From positions 124,001 through 188,000 of the forward strand of contig NZ_JAUIRR010000001.1 of the NCBI RefSeq assembly GCF_030577135.1: a stretch of DNA of 64,000 bases, written 5' to 3'. Position 1 is the first letter of the stretch, and each line of letters opens with the position of its first letter. The notes beneath the pieces were generated by a model. That model saw only the letters and a list, made by a program, of their open reading frames with translations, had not been told where the DNA came from and did no database searches. Origin of the DNA: Sulfurimonas sp. hsl 1-7. Its GTDB lineage: Bacteria; Campylobacterota; Campylobacteria; Campylobacterales; Sulfurimonadaceae. The position numbers were made by a program, and so were the translations under genes. Of this stretch, positions 28,887-38,101 are shown one piece after another.

Positions 28887-30590
28887 TTGAGACGAAGTAA
28901 AGCGTTTATACCTACATCTAAGGAAGTGCCAAACGAGGCGACACTCCCTAGTCATATATTTTTATCTCGTGCAGGCTTTATCTCTCAAGTTGCAGCCGGT
29001 CTTTATAACTATATGCCGCTTGCTAAAAAAGTGATCAAAAAGATCGAAAATGTAATCAATGAAGAGATGGAAGCTATCTCGGCACAAGAGGTTGAACTAA
29101 GTTTTGTTACGCCTGCTGATCTTTGGGCTGAAAGTGGACGTATAGAGAAGTTCGGAAAAGAGCTTTTACGTTTTCGCGATCGTAAAGAGAACCTTTTTGT
29201 ATTAGGTCCGACTCATGAAGAGATGATGGTTGATCTAGTACGTAACCGTGTAACATCTTATAAAAACTTACCGTTAAATCTTTATCAGATTAAAACGAAA
29301 TTCCGTGATGAAGCAAGACCGAGATTCGGTCTTATGCGTGGACGTGAATTTATCATGAAAGACGGATACAGTTTTCATAGCTCTTTTGAAGATTTAGATC
29401 GTGAATTTGATGCTGTTGAAGCTGCATACAAAAAGATACTTACTCGTTTAGGACTTGATTTTAGAGTGGTTGAAGCAGATAGCGGTGCTATCGGTGGAAG
29501 CGGTTCAAAAGAGCTGATGGTCCTTGCTGACAGTGGTGAGGATACGATCGCTGTATGTTCAAAATGTGAATACGGTGCAAATATCGAAGCGGCAAAAAGA
29601 AGTAAAAGAGGATCTATTCCTGAAGCTCCTGAAGCGGATTTTAACAAGTTCCAAACACCAGATACTAAGACAATTGAAGATTTAGCACAATTCTTCAAAG
29701 TCGATCCGTACTACACGATCAAATGTGTAGCAAAAAGAGTTATCTATGAAGATTCAAGCGAGATCGTACTTTTCTTTGTAAGAGGGTGTGACAATCTTCA
29801 AGAGGTAAAAGCTGTAAATGCTACAGATGCACTTGATATCGTAGATGTGACAGAGGAAGAGCTACAAGAGATTGGGCTAGTACCTGGATTTATTGGACCG
29901 TTAGACCAAGATAAAGCAAAACATGTTATCGATACTGATCTTAAAAATGCGGCAAATATGATTTGTGGAGCTAATGAAGTTGATTATCACTTTGTTGGCG
30001 TTGACTTAAGCGTAATTAGTGAAGTGGCTTATTTTGCAGATATCGCAGAGGTAAACGAGGGTGATACTTGTCCATATTGTGATGGTGAACTTTCGTTCAC
30101 TAAAGGGATCGAAGTTGGACATATCTTTAAACTGGGAACTACTTACTCAGCTCCACTTAAAGCAGAATTTTTAGATGAAAACGGTAAAACTCAACCGTTT
30201 ATTATGGGTACATACGGTATGGGTGTATCGCGTTTAGTTGCAGCTGTAGTTGAACAACACCATGATGAGAACGGTTGTATCTGGACAAAAGAGACAGCTC
30301 CTTATATGGTAAATATCATGGTAAGTAACATCAAAGATGATGAACAGGTTGCCCTTGGTGAAGAGCTCTATAGCAAACTTCAAGAAAGTAAAGTTGAAGT
30401 TATCCTTGATGATCGTAAAGATAGATTCGGCTTTAAAATGAAAGATGCTGAGTTAATCGGTTTTCCATATACTGTTATAATTGGTAAAGAGCTTGTAAAC
30501 GGTAATGTACAAATATATAATCGTGCTACAACAGAAAAAACAGAGGTGAAAGCTGATGAAATTTATGAAAAGATTATGGAAATGATTTAA
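28887..30590 (+). CDS. proS: Prolyl-tRNA synthetase
   Basis: 567 residues, start TTG 28887. Class II motifs 2 and 3 are visible ([34 protein letters not shown]), with the bacterial editing (INS/YbaK-like) domain between about 235 and 390 and a C-terminal anticodon-binding domain. It charges tRNA-Pro. Length is normal for the bacterial type. Overlaps the fxsA start by one base. Confidence 0.97.
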   Translation: MRRSKAFIPTSKEVPNEATLPSHIFLSRAGFISQVAAGLYNYMPLAKKVIKKIENVINEEMEAISAQEVELSFVTPADLWAESGRIEKFGKELLRFRDRKENLFVLGPTHEEMMVDLVRNRVTSYKNLPLNLYQIKTKFRDEARPRFGLMRGREFIMKDGYSFHSSFEDLDREFDAVEAAYKKILTRLGLDFRVVEADSGAIGGSGSKELMVLADSGEDTIAVCSKCEYGANIEAAKRSKRGSIPEAPEADFNKFQTPDTKTIEDLAQFFKVDPYYTIKCVAKRVIYEDSSEIVLFFVRGCDNLQEVKAVNATDALDIVDVTEEELQEIGLVPGFIGPLDQDKAKHVIDTDLKNAANMICGANEVDYHFVGVDLSVISEVAYFADIAEVNEGDTCPYCDGELSFTKGIEVGHIFKLGTTYSAPLKAEFLDENGKTQPFIMGTYGMGVSRLVAAVVEQHHDENGCIWTKETAPYMVNIMVSNIKDDEQVALGEELYSKLQESKVEVILDDRKDRFGFKMKDAELIGFPYTVIIGKELVNGNVQIYNRATTEKTEVKADEIYEKIMEMI

Positions 30591-31027
30591 TGGTATATTT
30601 TTTAATATATCTATTTTTAGAGGTATTGGTCTCAGTCAATATCTCTTCTGCTATTGGTGGCCTTGCAACATTCTTTGAAATTTTGGCAAGTGCTTTTATC
30701 GGTATAGCTATACTTGTAAACTTTCGAAATACACTTTTTGAAAACATGAAATCAGTTTCTTACAACTGTATAGATCTACAAGAGTTTCAAAGACTCAACC
30801 TATTTACCCTTTTTGGAGCTATTTTATTAATAATCCCCGGTTTTTTAACAGATATTTTAGGGATATTATTACAGTTTAGTGTCATAACGAGTATGATTGT
30901 TAACCGTTATAATGTAAAATCCAAAAGCTGTAAAACTTCAGCTTTTGAAGATGAAGAAAATTTTAAAAAGGATAAAAACGATGTTATCGACGTTGAGATT
31001 ATTGAGCATAACAGTTCTACTAAGTAG
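30590..31027 (+). CDS. fxsA: FxsA family membrane protein
   Basis: 145 residues. The FxsA pattern is present: an N-terminal helix ending with EVLVSVNISSAIGG, a second helix pair, and the signature LLIIPGFLTDILGILL. FxsA in E. coli overproduction relieves F-plasmid exclusion of phage T7, but its normal role is unclear. The cytoplasmic tail is charged (EDEENFKKDKND). The tail codons overlap the start of the DsbC-like gene by 47 bp. Confidence 0.85.
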   Translation: MVYFLIYLFLEVLVSVNISSAIGGLATFFEILASAFIGIAILVNFRNTLFENMKSVSYNCIDLQEFQRLNLFTLFGAILLIIPGFLTDILGILLQFSVITSMIVNRYNVKSKSCKTSAFEDEENFKKDKNDVIDVEIIEHNSSTK

Positions 31028-31811
31028 TGTTTTATCGGCAAATACAAATGAAAAAATAGAAGAGTTCTTAACAGATAAGTTTGAAGAAAATAAAAGAATA
31101 GAATCGATTGAAGTAAAAGTTAAAGAGAGAGTTCCTTTAAAAGAGTTAAAGGGGTGGAGCGGTTATATAGTTGAAGTTGAAGCATATCTCAAAGAAGACC
31201 CAAAACGTCAAGTAAAACAAAGAATGGTATGGTTCTCTGACGGTCAAATGATCACAAAAGAATTGACAGATATGGAAAGCGGGCGTAGCCTTGTAGAAAA
31301 GGTAAAGCCGAAATTTGAAAACAGATTTTATAAAAAAGAGAACTTGATCTACGGAGATGCAAACTCTAAACATAAAGTAGCACTTTTTTCAGATCCTTTA
31401 TGTCCGTTTTGTAAAGGGTTTGTGCCGGGCGCAATTAAAGATATGAAAAATGATCCTAAAAAGTTTGCAGTATATTATTACCATATGCCGTTAGAGAGAA
31501 TCCACCCGGCTTCTGTTCATATTGTTAAAATGGCTGCGGCTGCTGAGCTAAAAGGTGTAAAAGATGTTACACTGAAAATGTATAACATTAAAGTTAATCC
31601 AAGAGAAAAAGATGTGAATAAAATATTAGAAGCATTTAACACAGCTGTTGGAACAAATTTAACACAAAAAGATATCAATGATCCAAAAGTATTACAACAC
31701 GTAAATAGTGACTTTGATACGGCAAATGAATTAATGGTAGCAGGGACACCGACAGTTTACCTAGATGGAAAGCTTGATGAAACTAAAAAGGGATATAAAA
31801 AAGTTAAATAA
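30981..31811 (+). CDS. Periplasmic DsbC-like thiol-disulfide protein
   Basis: 276 residues from ATG 30981, chosen because AAGGA lies 8 bases upstream and the sequence then opens with a signal peptide (MLSTLRLLSITVLLSSVLSA). A longer frame from 30945 is possible. The N-terminal part (20-120) is a dimerisation-like domain; the thioredoxin fold begins near LFSDPLCPFCKGF with CPFC as redox pair and the cis-Pro loop GTPTVYL. Likely isomerase or reductase for periplasmic cysteine proteins. It overlaps the fxsA end and is coupled to hemC by TAATG. Confidence 0.87.
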   Translation: MLSTLRLLSITVLLSSVLSANTNEKIEEFLTDKFEENKRIESIEVKVKERVPLKELKGWSGYIVEVEAYLKEDPKRQVKQRMVWFSDGQMITKELTDMESGRSLVEKVKPKFENRFYKKENLIYGDANSKHKVALFSDPLCPFCKGFVPGAIKDMKNDPKKFAVYYYHMPLERIHPASVHIVKMAAAAELKGVKDVTLKMYNIKVNPREKDVNKILEAFNTAVGTNLTQKDINDPKVLQHVNSDFDTANELMVAGTPTVYLDGKLDETKKGYKKVK

Positions 31812-32770
31812 TGGAAAAATTAGTAATAGCAACAAGAGTATCAGACCTAGCACTTTGGCAAGCGTATCATATTAAAGAAAGAGTTGAAAAATCTTTTCCC
31901 GAGATTGAAGTTGAACTCAATAAGATTGTAAGTAACGGTGATAAGGTTTTAGATAAACCACTTGCATTAATCGGTGGAAAAGGGCACTTTACAAAAGAGT
32001 TAGAAGACCAAATGTTAGCAGGAAATGCTCATATGGCTGTACATAGTTTAAAAGATGTACCGACATATATTCCTGAAGGTTTAGAACTTGTTGCAGTTAC
32101 TGAGCGTCAAGATCAAAGTGATGTGTTTTTATCACACACATACAGCTCTTTAGATGAACTTCCTCAGGGTGCAGTGGTCGGTACTACAAGTTTACGTCGC
32201 CGTATGCAGCTACTTGCAAAACGTCCAGACCTAAAAGTAAAAGATCTTCGTGGTAATGTAAATACACGTTTGAGAAAACTTGCAGAAGGGCAGTATGATG
32301 CTATTATCCTTGCTTTTATCGGTTTAAATAGACTTGATCTTTTAAAAGATATCCCTCATGTAGAAAAACTCTCTCTTGATATGATGATCCCGCCAATGGG
32401 TCAGGCTGCTCTTGGAATCGAGATCGTTCAAGGTGATCCGAAAGTTTTAGAGATTGCAGAGAGTTTAAAAGACATCAATACATTTATCTGTACTCAGATT
32501 GAACGTGATTTTATCTCTAAAATCGGAGCAGGATGTTCAGCGCCTGTTGCTTGTAATGCTGTAATAGATGGAGACAATGTTGTATTCCGTACTATGATCG
32601 GTTTTAGCGACGGTACAAATATTATGCAAGAGAAGATGATTAAGAAGATATCTGAGAGTCAAAATATGGGTCTTGAGATGGCAGAGCTTATGATCAACAA
32701 CGGTGCATTGGAACTACTAAAAAAGGCTGAAGAGGTAGCATTTAAAGACGAGATGCCGCAAAGACTTTAA
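31811..32770 (+). CDS. hemC: Hydroxymethylbilane synthase
   Basis: 319 residues. VHSLKDVPT, GTTSLRRRMQL and KDLRGNVNTRL line the active site. The dipyrromethane cofactor cysteine is C242 in IGAGCSAPVA, the same number as in E. coli. It polymerises four porphobilinogens. hemD is not adjacent. Confidence 0.97.
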   Translation: MEKLVIATRVSDLALWQAYHIKERVEKSFPEIEVELNKIVSNGDKVLDKPLALIGGKGHFTKELEDQMLAGNAHMAVHSLKDVPTYIPEGLELVAVTERQDQSDVFLSHTYSSLDELPQGAVVGTTSLRRRMQLLAKRPDLKVKDLRGNVNTRLRKLAEGQYDAIILAFIGLNRLDLLKDIPHVEKLSLDMMIPPMGQAALGIEIVQGDPKVLEIAESLKDINTFICTQIERDFISKIGAGCSAPVACNAVIDGDNVVFRTMIGFSDGTNIMQEKMIKKISESQNMGLEMAELMINNGALELLKKAEEVAFKDEMPQRL

Positions 32771-32773
32771 ACA

Positions 32774-33454
32774 ATGCCCTTAGATGCAAAAATAACAAAT
32801 CAATCTTGGAGAGATGTTTTAGACAAGGAGCTTAAAGAACCTTATCTAAAAGAGCTAAAACAAACGCTTCTTCAAGAGAAACTACACCATACTATTTATC
32901 CCGAAGAAGAAAACATCTTTAATGCTTACAATACGACTGATTTTGATGATGTAAAGGTTGTGATACTTGGTCAAGACCCTTACCATGGAGAAAATCAGGC
33001 TCACGGGCTTGCTTTTTCTGTTTTAAACGGTGTAAAGCATCCACCTTCACTTGTAAATATTTTCAAAGAGTTACAGGATGATATAGGGTGTGAGTATCCA
33101 ACTACAAGTGAGCTTACATCTTGGGCAAAGCAGGGTGTCTTTTTAATCAATGCAGTTTTAACGGTTCGAGCTGCCAATGCAGCATCACATAAAGCGATAG
33201 GTTGGGAAAAGTTTACAGATGCTACGATCAAGGCAATTAGTGAGAAAAAAGAGCATATTGTGTTTATTCTATGGGGAAAACCTGCACAGATGAAAGAGAA
33301 ACTGATCGATCAAAGTAAGCATCTAATTCTAAAAGCACCACATCCCTCACCGCTTTCTTCTTACAGAGGTTTTTTCGGCTCGAAACCTTTTTCAAAAACA
33401 AATGAGTATCTGATAGCAAATAAGAAAACACCAATTAATTGGTGTTTAGAGTAA
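32774..33454 (+). CDS. ung: Uracil-DNA glycosylase
   Basis: 226 residues. Active-site GQDPYHG with catalytic aspartate D68, and the DNA-intercalation loop [10 protein letters not shown]. It removes uracil from DNA to start base excision repair. The 3' end overlaps the opposing nuclease-like gene by 20 bp, within a 22-bp palindrome. Confidence 0.97.
   Translation: MPLDAKITNQSWRDVLDKELKEPYLKELKQTLLQEKLHHTIYPEEENIFNAYNTTDFDDVKVVILGQDPYHGENQAHGLAFSVLNGVKHPPSLVNIFKELQDDIGCEYPTTSELTSWAKQGVFLINAVLTVRAANAASHKAIGWEKFTDATIKAISEKKEHIVFILWGKPAQMKEKLIDQSKHLILKAPHPSPLSSYRGFFGSKPFSKTNEYLIANKKTPINWCLE
33426..33447. terminator. Perfect 22-bp palindrome at convergent gene ends, possible two-way terminator
   Basis: AAACACCAA (33426-33434), TTAA, TTGGTGTTT (33439-33447). 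The palindrome spans the last codons of ung and the tail of the nuclease-like gene. T-rich tails on both sides are short, so termination strength is uncertain. Confidence 0.5.
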
Positions 33455-34445
33455 ACTCGGCAACGACGGCTAAATGGTCTGAGTATCCTTTGGCTTTATG
33501 ACGTCTTACTTTGCCTCGGCTCATTTGCCATCTATAGATATTTTTCCCTTTAAATAGGTATGGTTTTACAAAGCTGTGTAAAGAGTCTTCTTTATAATCT
33601 AACCCTTTGTGATCAAGCAATGCACCTGTTACCAGGATATTGTCAAGTGCTTCTTTTTTCCCTTTATATATATAGCTGTACCTATCATCTTTATCTATAT
33701 CGTACCAGAGGTTGTAAAATTCATCTTCTTTGATTTTTAAAACAGGTGAGAGATCTGTTTGGTAGTTGATAGTCCCTAAAACATGATTAATCCCCGTTTT
33801 CCCATCAGTATCATTATGTTTTCTTTTACGTTTGAAAATTTTATACTCTTCATAATGGGAGTTAAAATCACCCAGAGCTATGATATTTTTATTACCTAGC
33901 TCCTGTACCCTTTTTTTGAGTGCTTTTGCATAAGAGATTCTTTGACTTTCAGGTCCCGCTTTTGACTTCCAATGATTGACAAAGATGTAGAGTTCTTCAT
34001 TGTTTACTTTTAGTTTTACTTCCAGAATGTTTCTAAAAGCGTAAGCATAACCGACAACCAACTCTTTCGTATAAACAAACGGGACCTTGCTTAAAAGTGC
34101 AACTTTAATAGTAGTATTTTTAGCGTCGGCTATTTTTGCATACTGATAATAAAGTCCATCTCTTTTGAGTTGGTATCGTAAATCTTTAAACGCTTCACGA
34201 GATTCAATCTCTTGAAGAGCTATAATGTCGGCATCAATGTCTCGAATCACTTTAGAGAGGTTTTTTAGCTTTGTTTTATAGCTGTGATCGTCCCAAGCAG
34301 ACTGAGAGTAGGGGATATATTCTACATATTCAGCCCCGCTTTTTTTGAGATCAAAAAGGTTTTCAACGTTATAGGTAGCTATTTTCAAATTATCACCTCC
34401 AAAAAGAGTGCTAACTACTAAAAAGATGAGTAAAAGGTTTTTCAC
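33435..34445 (-). CDS. Exported endonuclease/exonuclease/phosphatase family protein
   Basis: 336 residues with a signal peptide ([17 protein letters not shown]). The EEP fold motifs are present: [17 protein letters not shown] (catalytic Glu), [16 protein letters not shown] and [11 protein letters not shown] (Asp-His pair). It may be an extracellular or periplasmic DNase or phosphodiesterase; target unknown. Overlaps the M3 peptidase stop by 4 bp, forming a two-gene unit. Confidence 0.85.
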   Translation of the reverse strand: MKNLLLIFLVVSTLFGGDNLKIATYNVENLFDLKKSGAEYVEYIPYSQSAWDDHSYKTKLKNLSKVIRDIDADIIALQEIESREAFKDLRYQLKRDGLYYQYAKIADAKNTTIKVALLSKVPFVYTKELVVGYAYAFRNILEVKLKVNNEELYIFVNHWKSKAGPESQRISYAKALKKRVQELGNKNIIALGDFNSHYEEYKIFKRKRKHNDTDGKTGINHVLGTINYQTDLSPVLKIKEDEFYNLWYDIDKDDRYSYIYKGKKEALDNILVTGALLDHKGLDYKEDSLHSFVKPYLFKGKNIYRWQMSRGKVRRHKAKGYSDHLAVVAEFTLNTN

Positions 34446-36394
34446 ACACCAATTCCATTTAGTCGTAGCAGTTGAGCAGTATCTGCTTCTCTACCCATCA
34501 GTTCAATGTATAAATCCTGCATAGATTTTGCGCCACCGCCGTGTAAAATAATATCACGGTATTTTAAAGCCGTTTGAGATTCAAATATACCCTCATCAAC
34601 AACTGCATAAAAAGCATCTGCACTTAATACTTCAGCCCATTTGTAACTGTAATATCCTGCAGCATATCCACCTGCAAAGATGTGTGAAAATCCATTTTGA
34701 AACTTGTTGTAATCAGGAGTTGGAATCAGTGCTGTTTTTTCTCTGATCGAGTTAAGTAAGTTTTGAACTTCATCCCCTTTGTAAAGTTTCGTATGGAGTT
34801 GCAGATCAAAGATAGAGAACTCTAATTGACGTAACATCCCCATAGCTGAAAGGAAGTTCTTTGCACGAACCAGTTTTTCGATCATCTCATCACTCAGAAC
34901 CTCACCTGTTTTATGGTGTTTTGCAAACATTTTCAGTACATGAGGCTCGTAAGCAAAATTTTCCAAAAATTGTGACGGGAATTCTACTGCATCCCACTCT
35001 ACACCGTTCACTCCGCTTACCTCATTCTCATTTACGTTTGAGAGGAGGTGATGGATCCCATGCCCCATCTCGTGAAAGAGAGTTACAACATCATCATGTC
35101 TAAGGAGTGAAGGATTTGTATCACTTGATGGTGGAAAGTTACACACTATAAATGCAGAAGCCAGCTGTTCTTTACCTGCTTCATCACTGCAGTGTGCCTG
35201 CCAGTTACTCATCCATGCTCCGCCGCGTTTAGAATCTCTTGCTTCTAGATCGAAGTAGATTTTTGCTTTGAGTTTTTCATTCTCATAGATATGATATGCA
35301 TACGCTTTTTCATGCCAGAGAGTTTCCTCTTGAAGTTCAAATTTAATAGCAAAAAGTTTCTCAAGAAAATCCATCATCCCGTTTACGACACTTTTTTGTT
35401 CAAAATATGGGCGGTATTCCTCTTCATCTATCTCATACTGTGCTTTTTTGAGAATTTCACTGTAATATGCAGTGTCAAAACTCTCTAATGTATGAGGTGC
35501 ACTCTCTTGAAGTTGTTCTAACTCTTTTTTTGCCTGCTCTACAGAGTTGTCTAAAAGAGATTCTAAAAACTCTAAAGCTTTCTCAGGAGCCGGAGCCATT
35601 TTTGTAGCAAGTGAGTACTCGGCATAGTTATTAAAACCTAAAAGTTCACTCATCTCCTGACGCAATGCTAGAAGTTCATCGATGATTGCAGCGTTTTGCG
35701 GTGCACGAGATACATACGCTTCATATAGTTTTTGTCTGATCTCTCTGTTTTGACCGTAGGTCATATAAGCAATGTATGAAGGCATTTGTAGGGTGAATTT
35801 GTATTTTGTTTTTCCCTCTTCTTCAAACTTTGCACTTTCAAGATCGCTCGCAGGGATCCCTTTCACATCAGCTTCATCTTCAATGATGCATTCAAAAGCG
35901 TTTGTAGCATCAAGAATATTTTGAGAGAAGTCGTTTGAGAGTTCACTTTTTCGAATATTAATCTCTTGCAGACGTGCTTTTGTCTTTTCATCCAAATGTG
36001 CACCACTTAGTTCAAAATGTTGGATATTTAACTCTAAAACTCTTTTTTGTTCATAGTTCAGTGTAGTTTTTTCATTCTCAGCAATTGTTTTATATGCTTT
36101 GTAGATGGCAATATTTTGAGAAATTTTTGTAGAGTATTCTGTAATAATAGGGATCGATTGAGTATATACCTCTTGAGTCTTTTCTGAGTTGTTAACACTG
36201 TTTAGATGAGAAAGGGGTGTAAAAAAATGCTCCAGCTCCTCCTCCATCATCTGCAGAGGTTTTACAAAGTTTTTGTAACTTTTATTTTCCTGTTTTAAAA
36301 GTGTTTCTATTCTTTCATTGTTGTGTTGTAATTTTACTTGTAAATCATCTATGAATTTTTCCAAATTACAACTAAAAGTTAAAAATTTTGACAT
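34442..36394 (-). CDS. M3 family zinc oligopeptidase (PrlC/OpdA-like)
   Basis: 650 residues. Zinc motif FHEMGHGIHH gives H441, E442 and H445; the downstream glutamate lies in the GVNGVEWDAVEFPSQFLENF stretch. The long N-terminal helical region and the C-terminal YNKFQNGFSHIFAGGYAAGY match oligopeptidase A. It degrades short peptides in the cytoplasm. An extended -10 lies just upstream at 36420. First gene of the unit with the nuclease-like protein. Confidence 0.93.
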   Translation of the reverse strand: MSKFLTFSCNLEKFIDDLQVKLQHNNERIETLLKQENKSYKNFVKPLQMMEEELEHFFTPLSHLNSVNNSEKTQEVYTQSIPIITEYSTKISQNIAIYKAYKTIAENEKTTLNYEQKRVLELNIQHFELSGAHLDEKTKARLQEINIRKSELSNDFSQNILDATNAFECIIEDEADVKGIPASDLESAKFEEEGKTKYKFTLQMPSYIAYMTYGQNREIRQKLYEAYVSRAPQNAAIIDELLALRQEMSELLGFNNYAEYSLATKMAPAPEKALEFLESLLDNSVEQAKKELEQLQESAPHTLESFDTAYYSEILKKAQYEIDEEEYRPYFEQKSVVNGMMDFLEKLFAIKFELQEETLWHEKAYAYHIYENEKLKAKIYFDLEARDSKRGGAWMSNWQAHCSDEAGKEQLASAFIVCNFPPSSDTNPSLLRHDDVVTLFHEMGHGIHHLLSNVNENEVSGVNGVEWDAVEFPSQFLENFAYEPHVLKMFAKHHKTGEVLSDEMIEKLVRAKNFLSAMGMLRQLEFSIFDLQLHTKLYKGDEVQNLLNSIREKTALIPTPDYNKFQNGFSHIFAGGYAAGYYSYKWAEVLSADAFYAVVDEGIFESQTALKYRDIILHGGGAKSMQDLYIELMGREADTAQLLRLNGIGV

Positions 36395-36419
36395 ATAGGT
36401 ACCCTTGGTTTTTAAGCGT

Positions 36420-36425
36420 ATTATA
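36420..36425 (-). promoter_or_regulatory. Extended -10 promoter of the M3 peptidase gene
   Basis: Minus-strand TGC TATAAT, ending 25 bp upstream of the ATG, with AAGGG as the ribosome site between. A good sigma-70 match. Confidence 0.65.
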
Positions 36426-36471
36426 GCAAATAACTCTTACTTCACTCATGATGAAAAAATAAAAAATTATG

Positions 36472-36495
36472 TTACAATTGTTGTAAGTATAAAAT
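36472..36495 (+). promoter_or_regulatory. Promoter and possible operator of the degenerate GGDEF gene
   Basis: Inverted repeat TTACAA-TTG-TTGTAA (36472-36486) abuts a -10 TATAAA (36488-36493). A protein bound there would block RNA polymerase, so this may be an operator; the regulator is unknown. Confidence 0.4.
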
Positions 36496-36520
36496 AAGGT
36501 AAGGGAAGAGGGGAAAAATA

Positions 36521-37096
36521 ATGATGAATGAGTACTATATCTACGCTGGCATCGCTGTAATTTTGGTTTTAATCGCTTATATAATTCGGCTTCGAATTAC
36601 AATAAACAGTATGCAGGAAGGTAAAGATAGATTAATAAAAGAGGCTTATTTTAACCCGGTAACCAACCTACCTAATAGAAAGAATATCAAATATGTTTTT
36701 GATGAGCAAATAGACAGAACTCTAAGACACAATCAAACATTTCTCATTTTGGCAATTAAGATGAATAACTACCATCAACTTGCAGAGCAATCTACAGAAC
36801 TTGTAAATGAATTTATGTATGAAGCAAGTAATGTTATTATTAAATCTACAAGAAATGAAGATTTAGTTGCACATATAGAGGATGACACTTTTATAATTCT
36901 TTTTAATGAATATCTCAAAGAGGATAATTCCCATATAGTGATCGAAAGATTGCAAAAAGAATTTTTAGAGGATCCCGTAGATATCGATGCTTCATACGAT
37001 ATTTCAATAGGTCTTTGTAAATACCCTAATGACGGTACCGATAGCGATACTTTAATAGAAAAAGCTATTGCAAAAGCTGAGTCAAAGCAATTTTAA
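36521..37096 (+). CDS. Degenerate GGDEF-domain membrane protein
   Basis: 191 residues: one N-terminal helix (about 5-24), a short linker, and a GGDEF fold (about 40-190). LTNLPNRK is the conserved entry motif, but the catalytic signature reads AHIEDDTFII (117-126), where GGDEF would be EDDTF, and the metal-site aspartate of the first strand is absent (LILAIKMNNYH). It is therefore unlikely to make cyclic di-GMP and may act as a binding or structural domain. It stands alone just before pyrH, from which it is separated by a TATAAT. Confidence 0.8.
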   Translation: MMNEYYIYAGIAVILVLIAYIIRLRITINSMQEGKDRLIKEAYFNPVTNLPNRKNIKYVFDEQIDRTLRHNQTFLILAIKMNNYHQLAEQSTELVNEFMYEASNVIIKSTRNEDLVAHIEDDTFIILFNEYLKEDNSHIVIERLQKEFLEDPVDIDASYDISIGLCKYPNDGTDSDTLIEKAIAKAESKQF

Positions 37097-37109
37097 AGAG
37101 AATTTTTAC

Positions 37110-37115
37110 TATAAT
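37110..37115 (+). promoter_or_regulatory. -10 element of the pyrH-rpoZ-spoT unit
   Basis: TATAAT 27 bp upstream of the pyrH ATG; GAAGGTG lies just before the start. Confidence 0.6.
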
Positions 37116-37130
37116 ACGCAGATTTTATAA

Positions 37131-37856
<726 letters not shown>

Positions 37857-37867
37857 AGGAAATGTAG

Positions 37868-38089
37868 ATGAAAATAGAAGAATTAACAGCAAAAGTTTTA
37901 AATGACAATCCAAGCATGGATCGTTACAAATTAGCAATCGCAGTTGCTAAAAGATCTGAAGAGCTTGATAACGGTGCTACAAGCAAATTAAGCGTAAGTA
38001 CATCAAATATTAAATCTACTGATTTAGCATTAATGGAAATTGCTGAAGGCCTTGTAAACGTAAAAGGCTTTGAAGATTCTAAAAACTAA
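37868..38089 (+). CDS. rpoZ: RNA polymerase omega subunit
   Basis: 73 residues. MDRYKLAIAVAKRSEELDNG is the omega signature (usually RYxLVxxxAKRARQL), and LALMEIAEGLV fits the C-terminal helix. It wraps the beta-prime C-terminus and aids assembly and ppGpp sensing. Position between pyrH and spoT supports the call; rpoZ-spoT adjacency is widespread. Confidence 0.9.
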   Translation: MKIEELTAKVLNDNPSMDRYKLAIAVAKRSEELDNGATSKLSVSTSNIKSTDLALMEIAEGLVNVKGFEDSKN

Positions 38090-38101
38090 GAAGTCTCTAC
38101 C

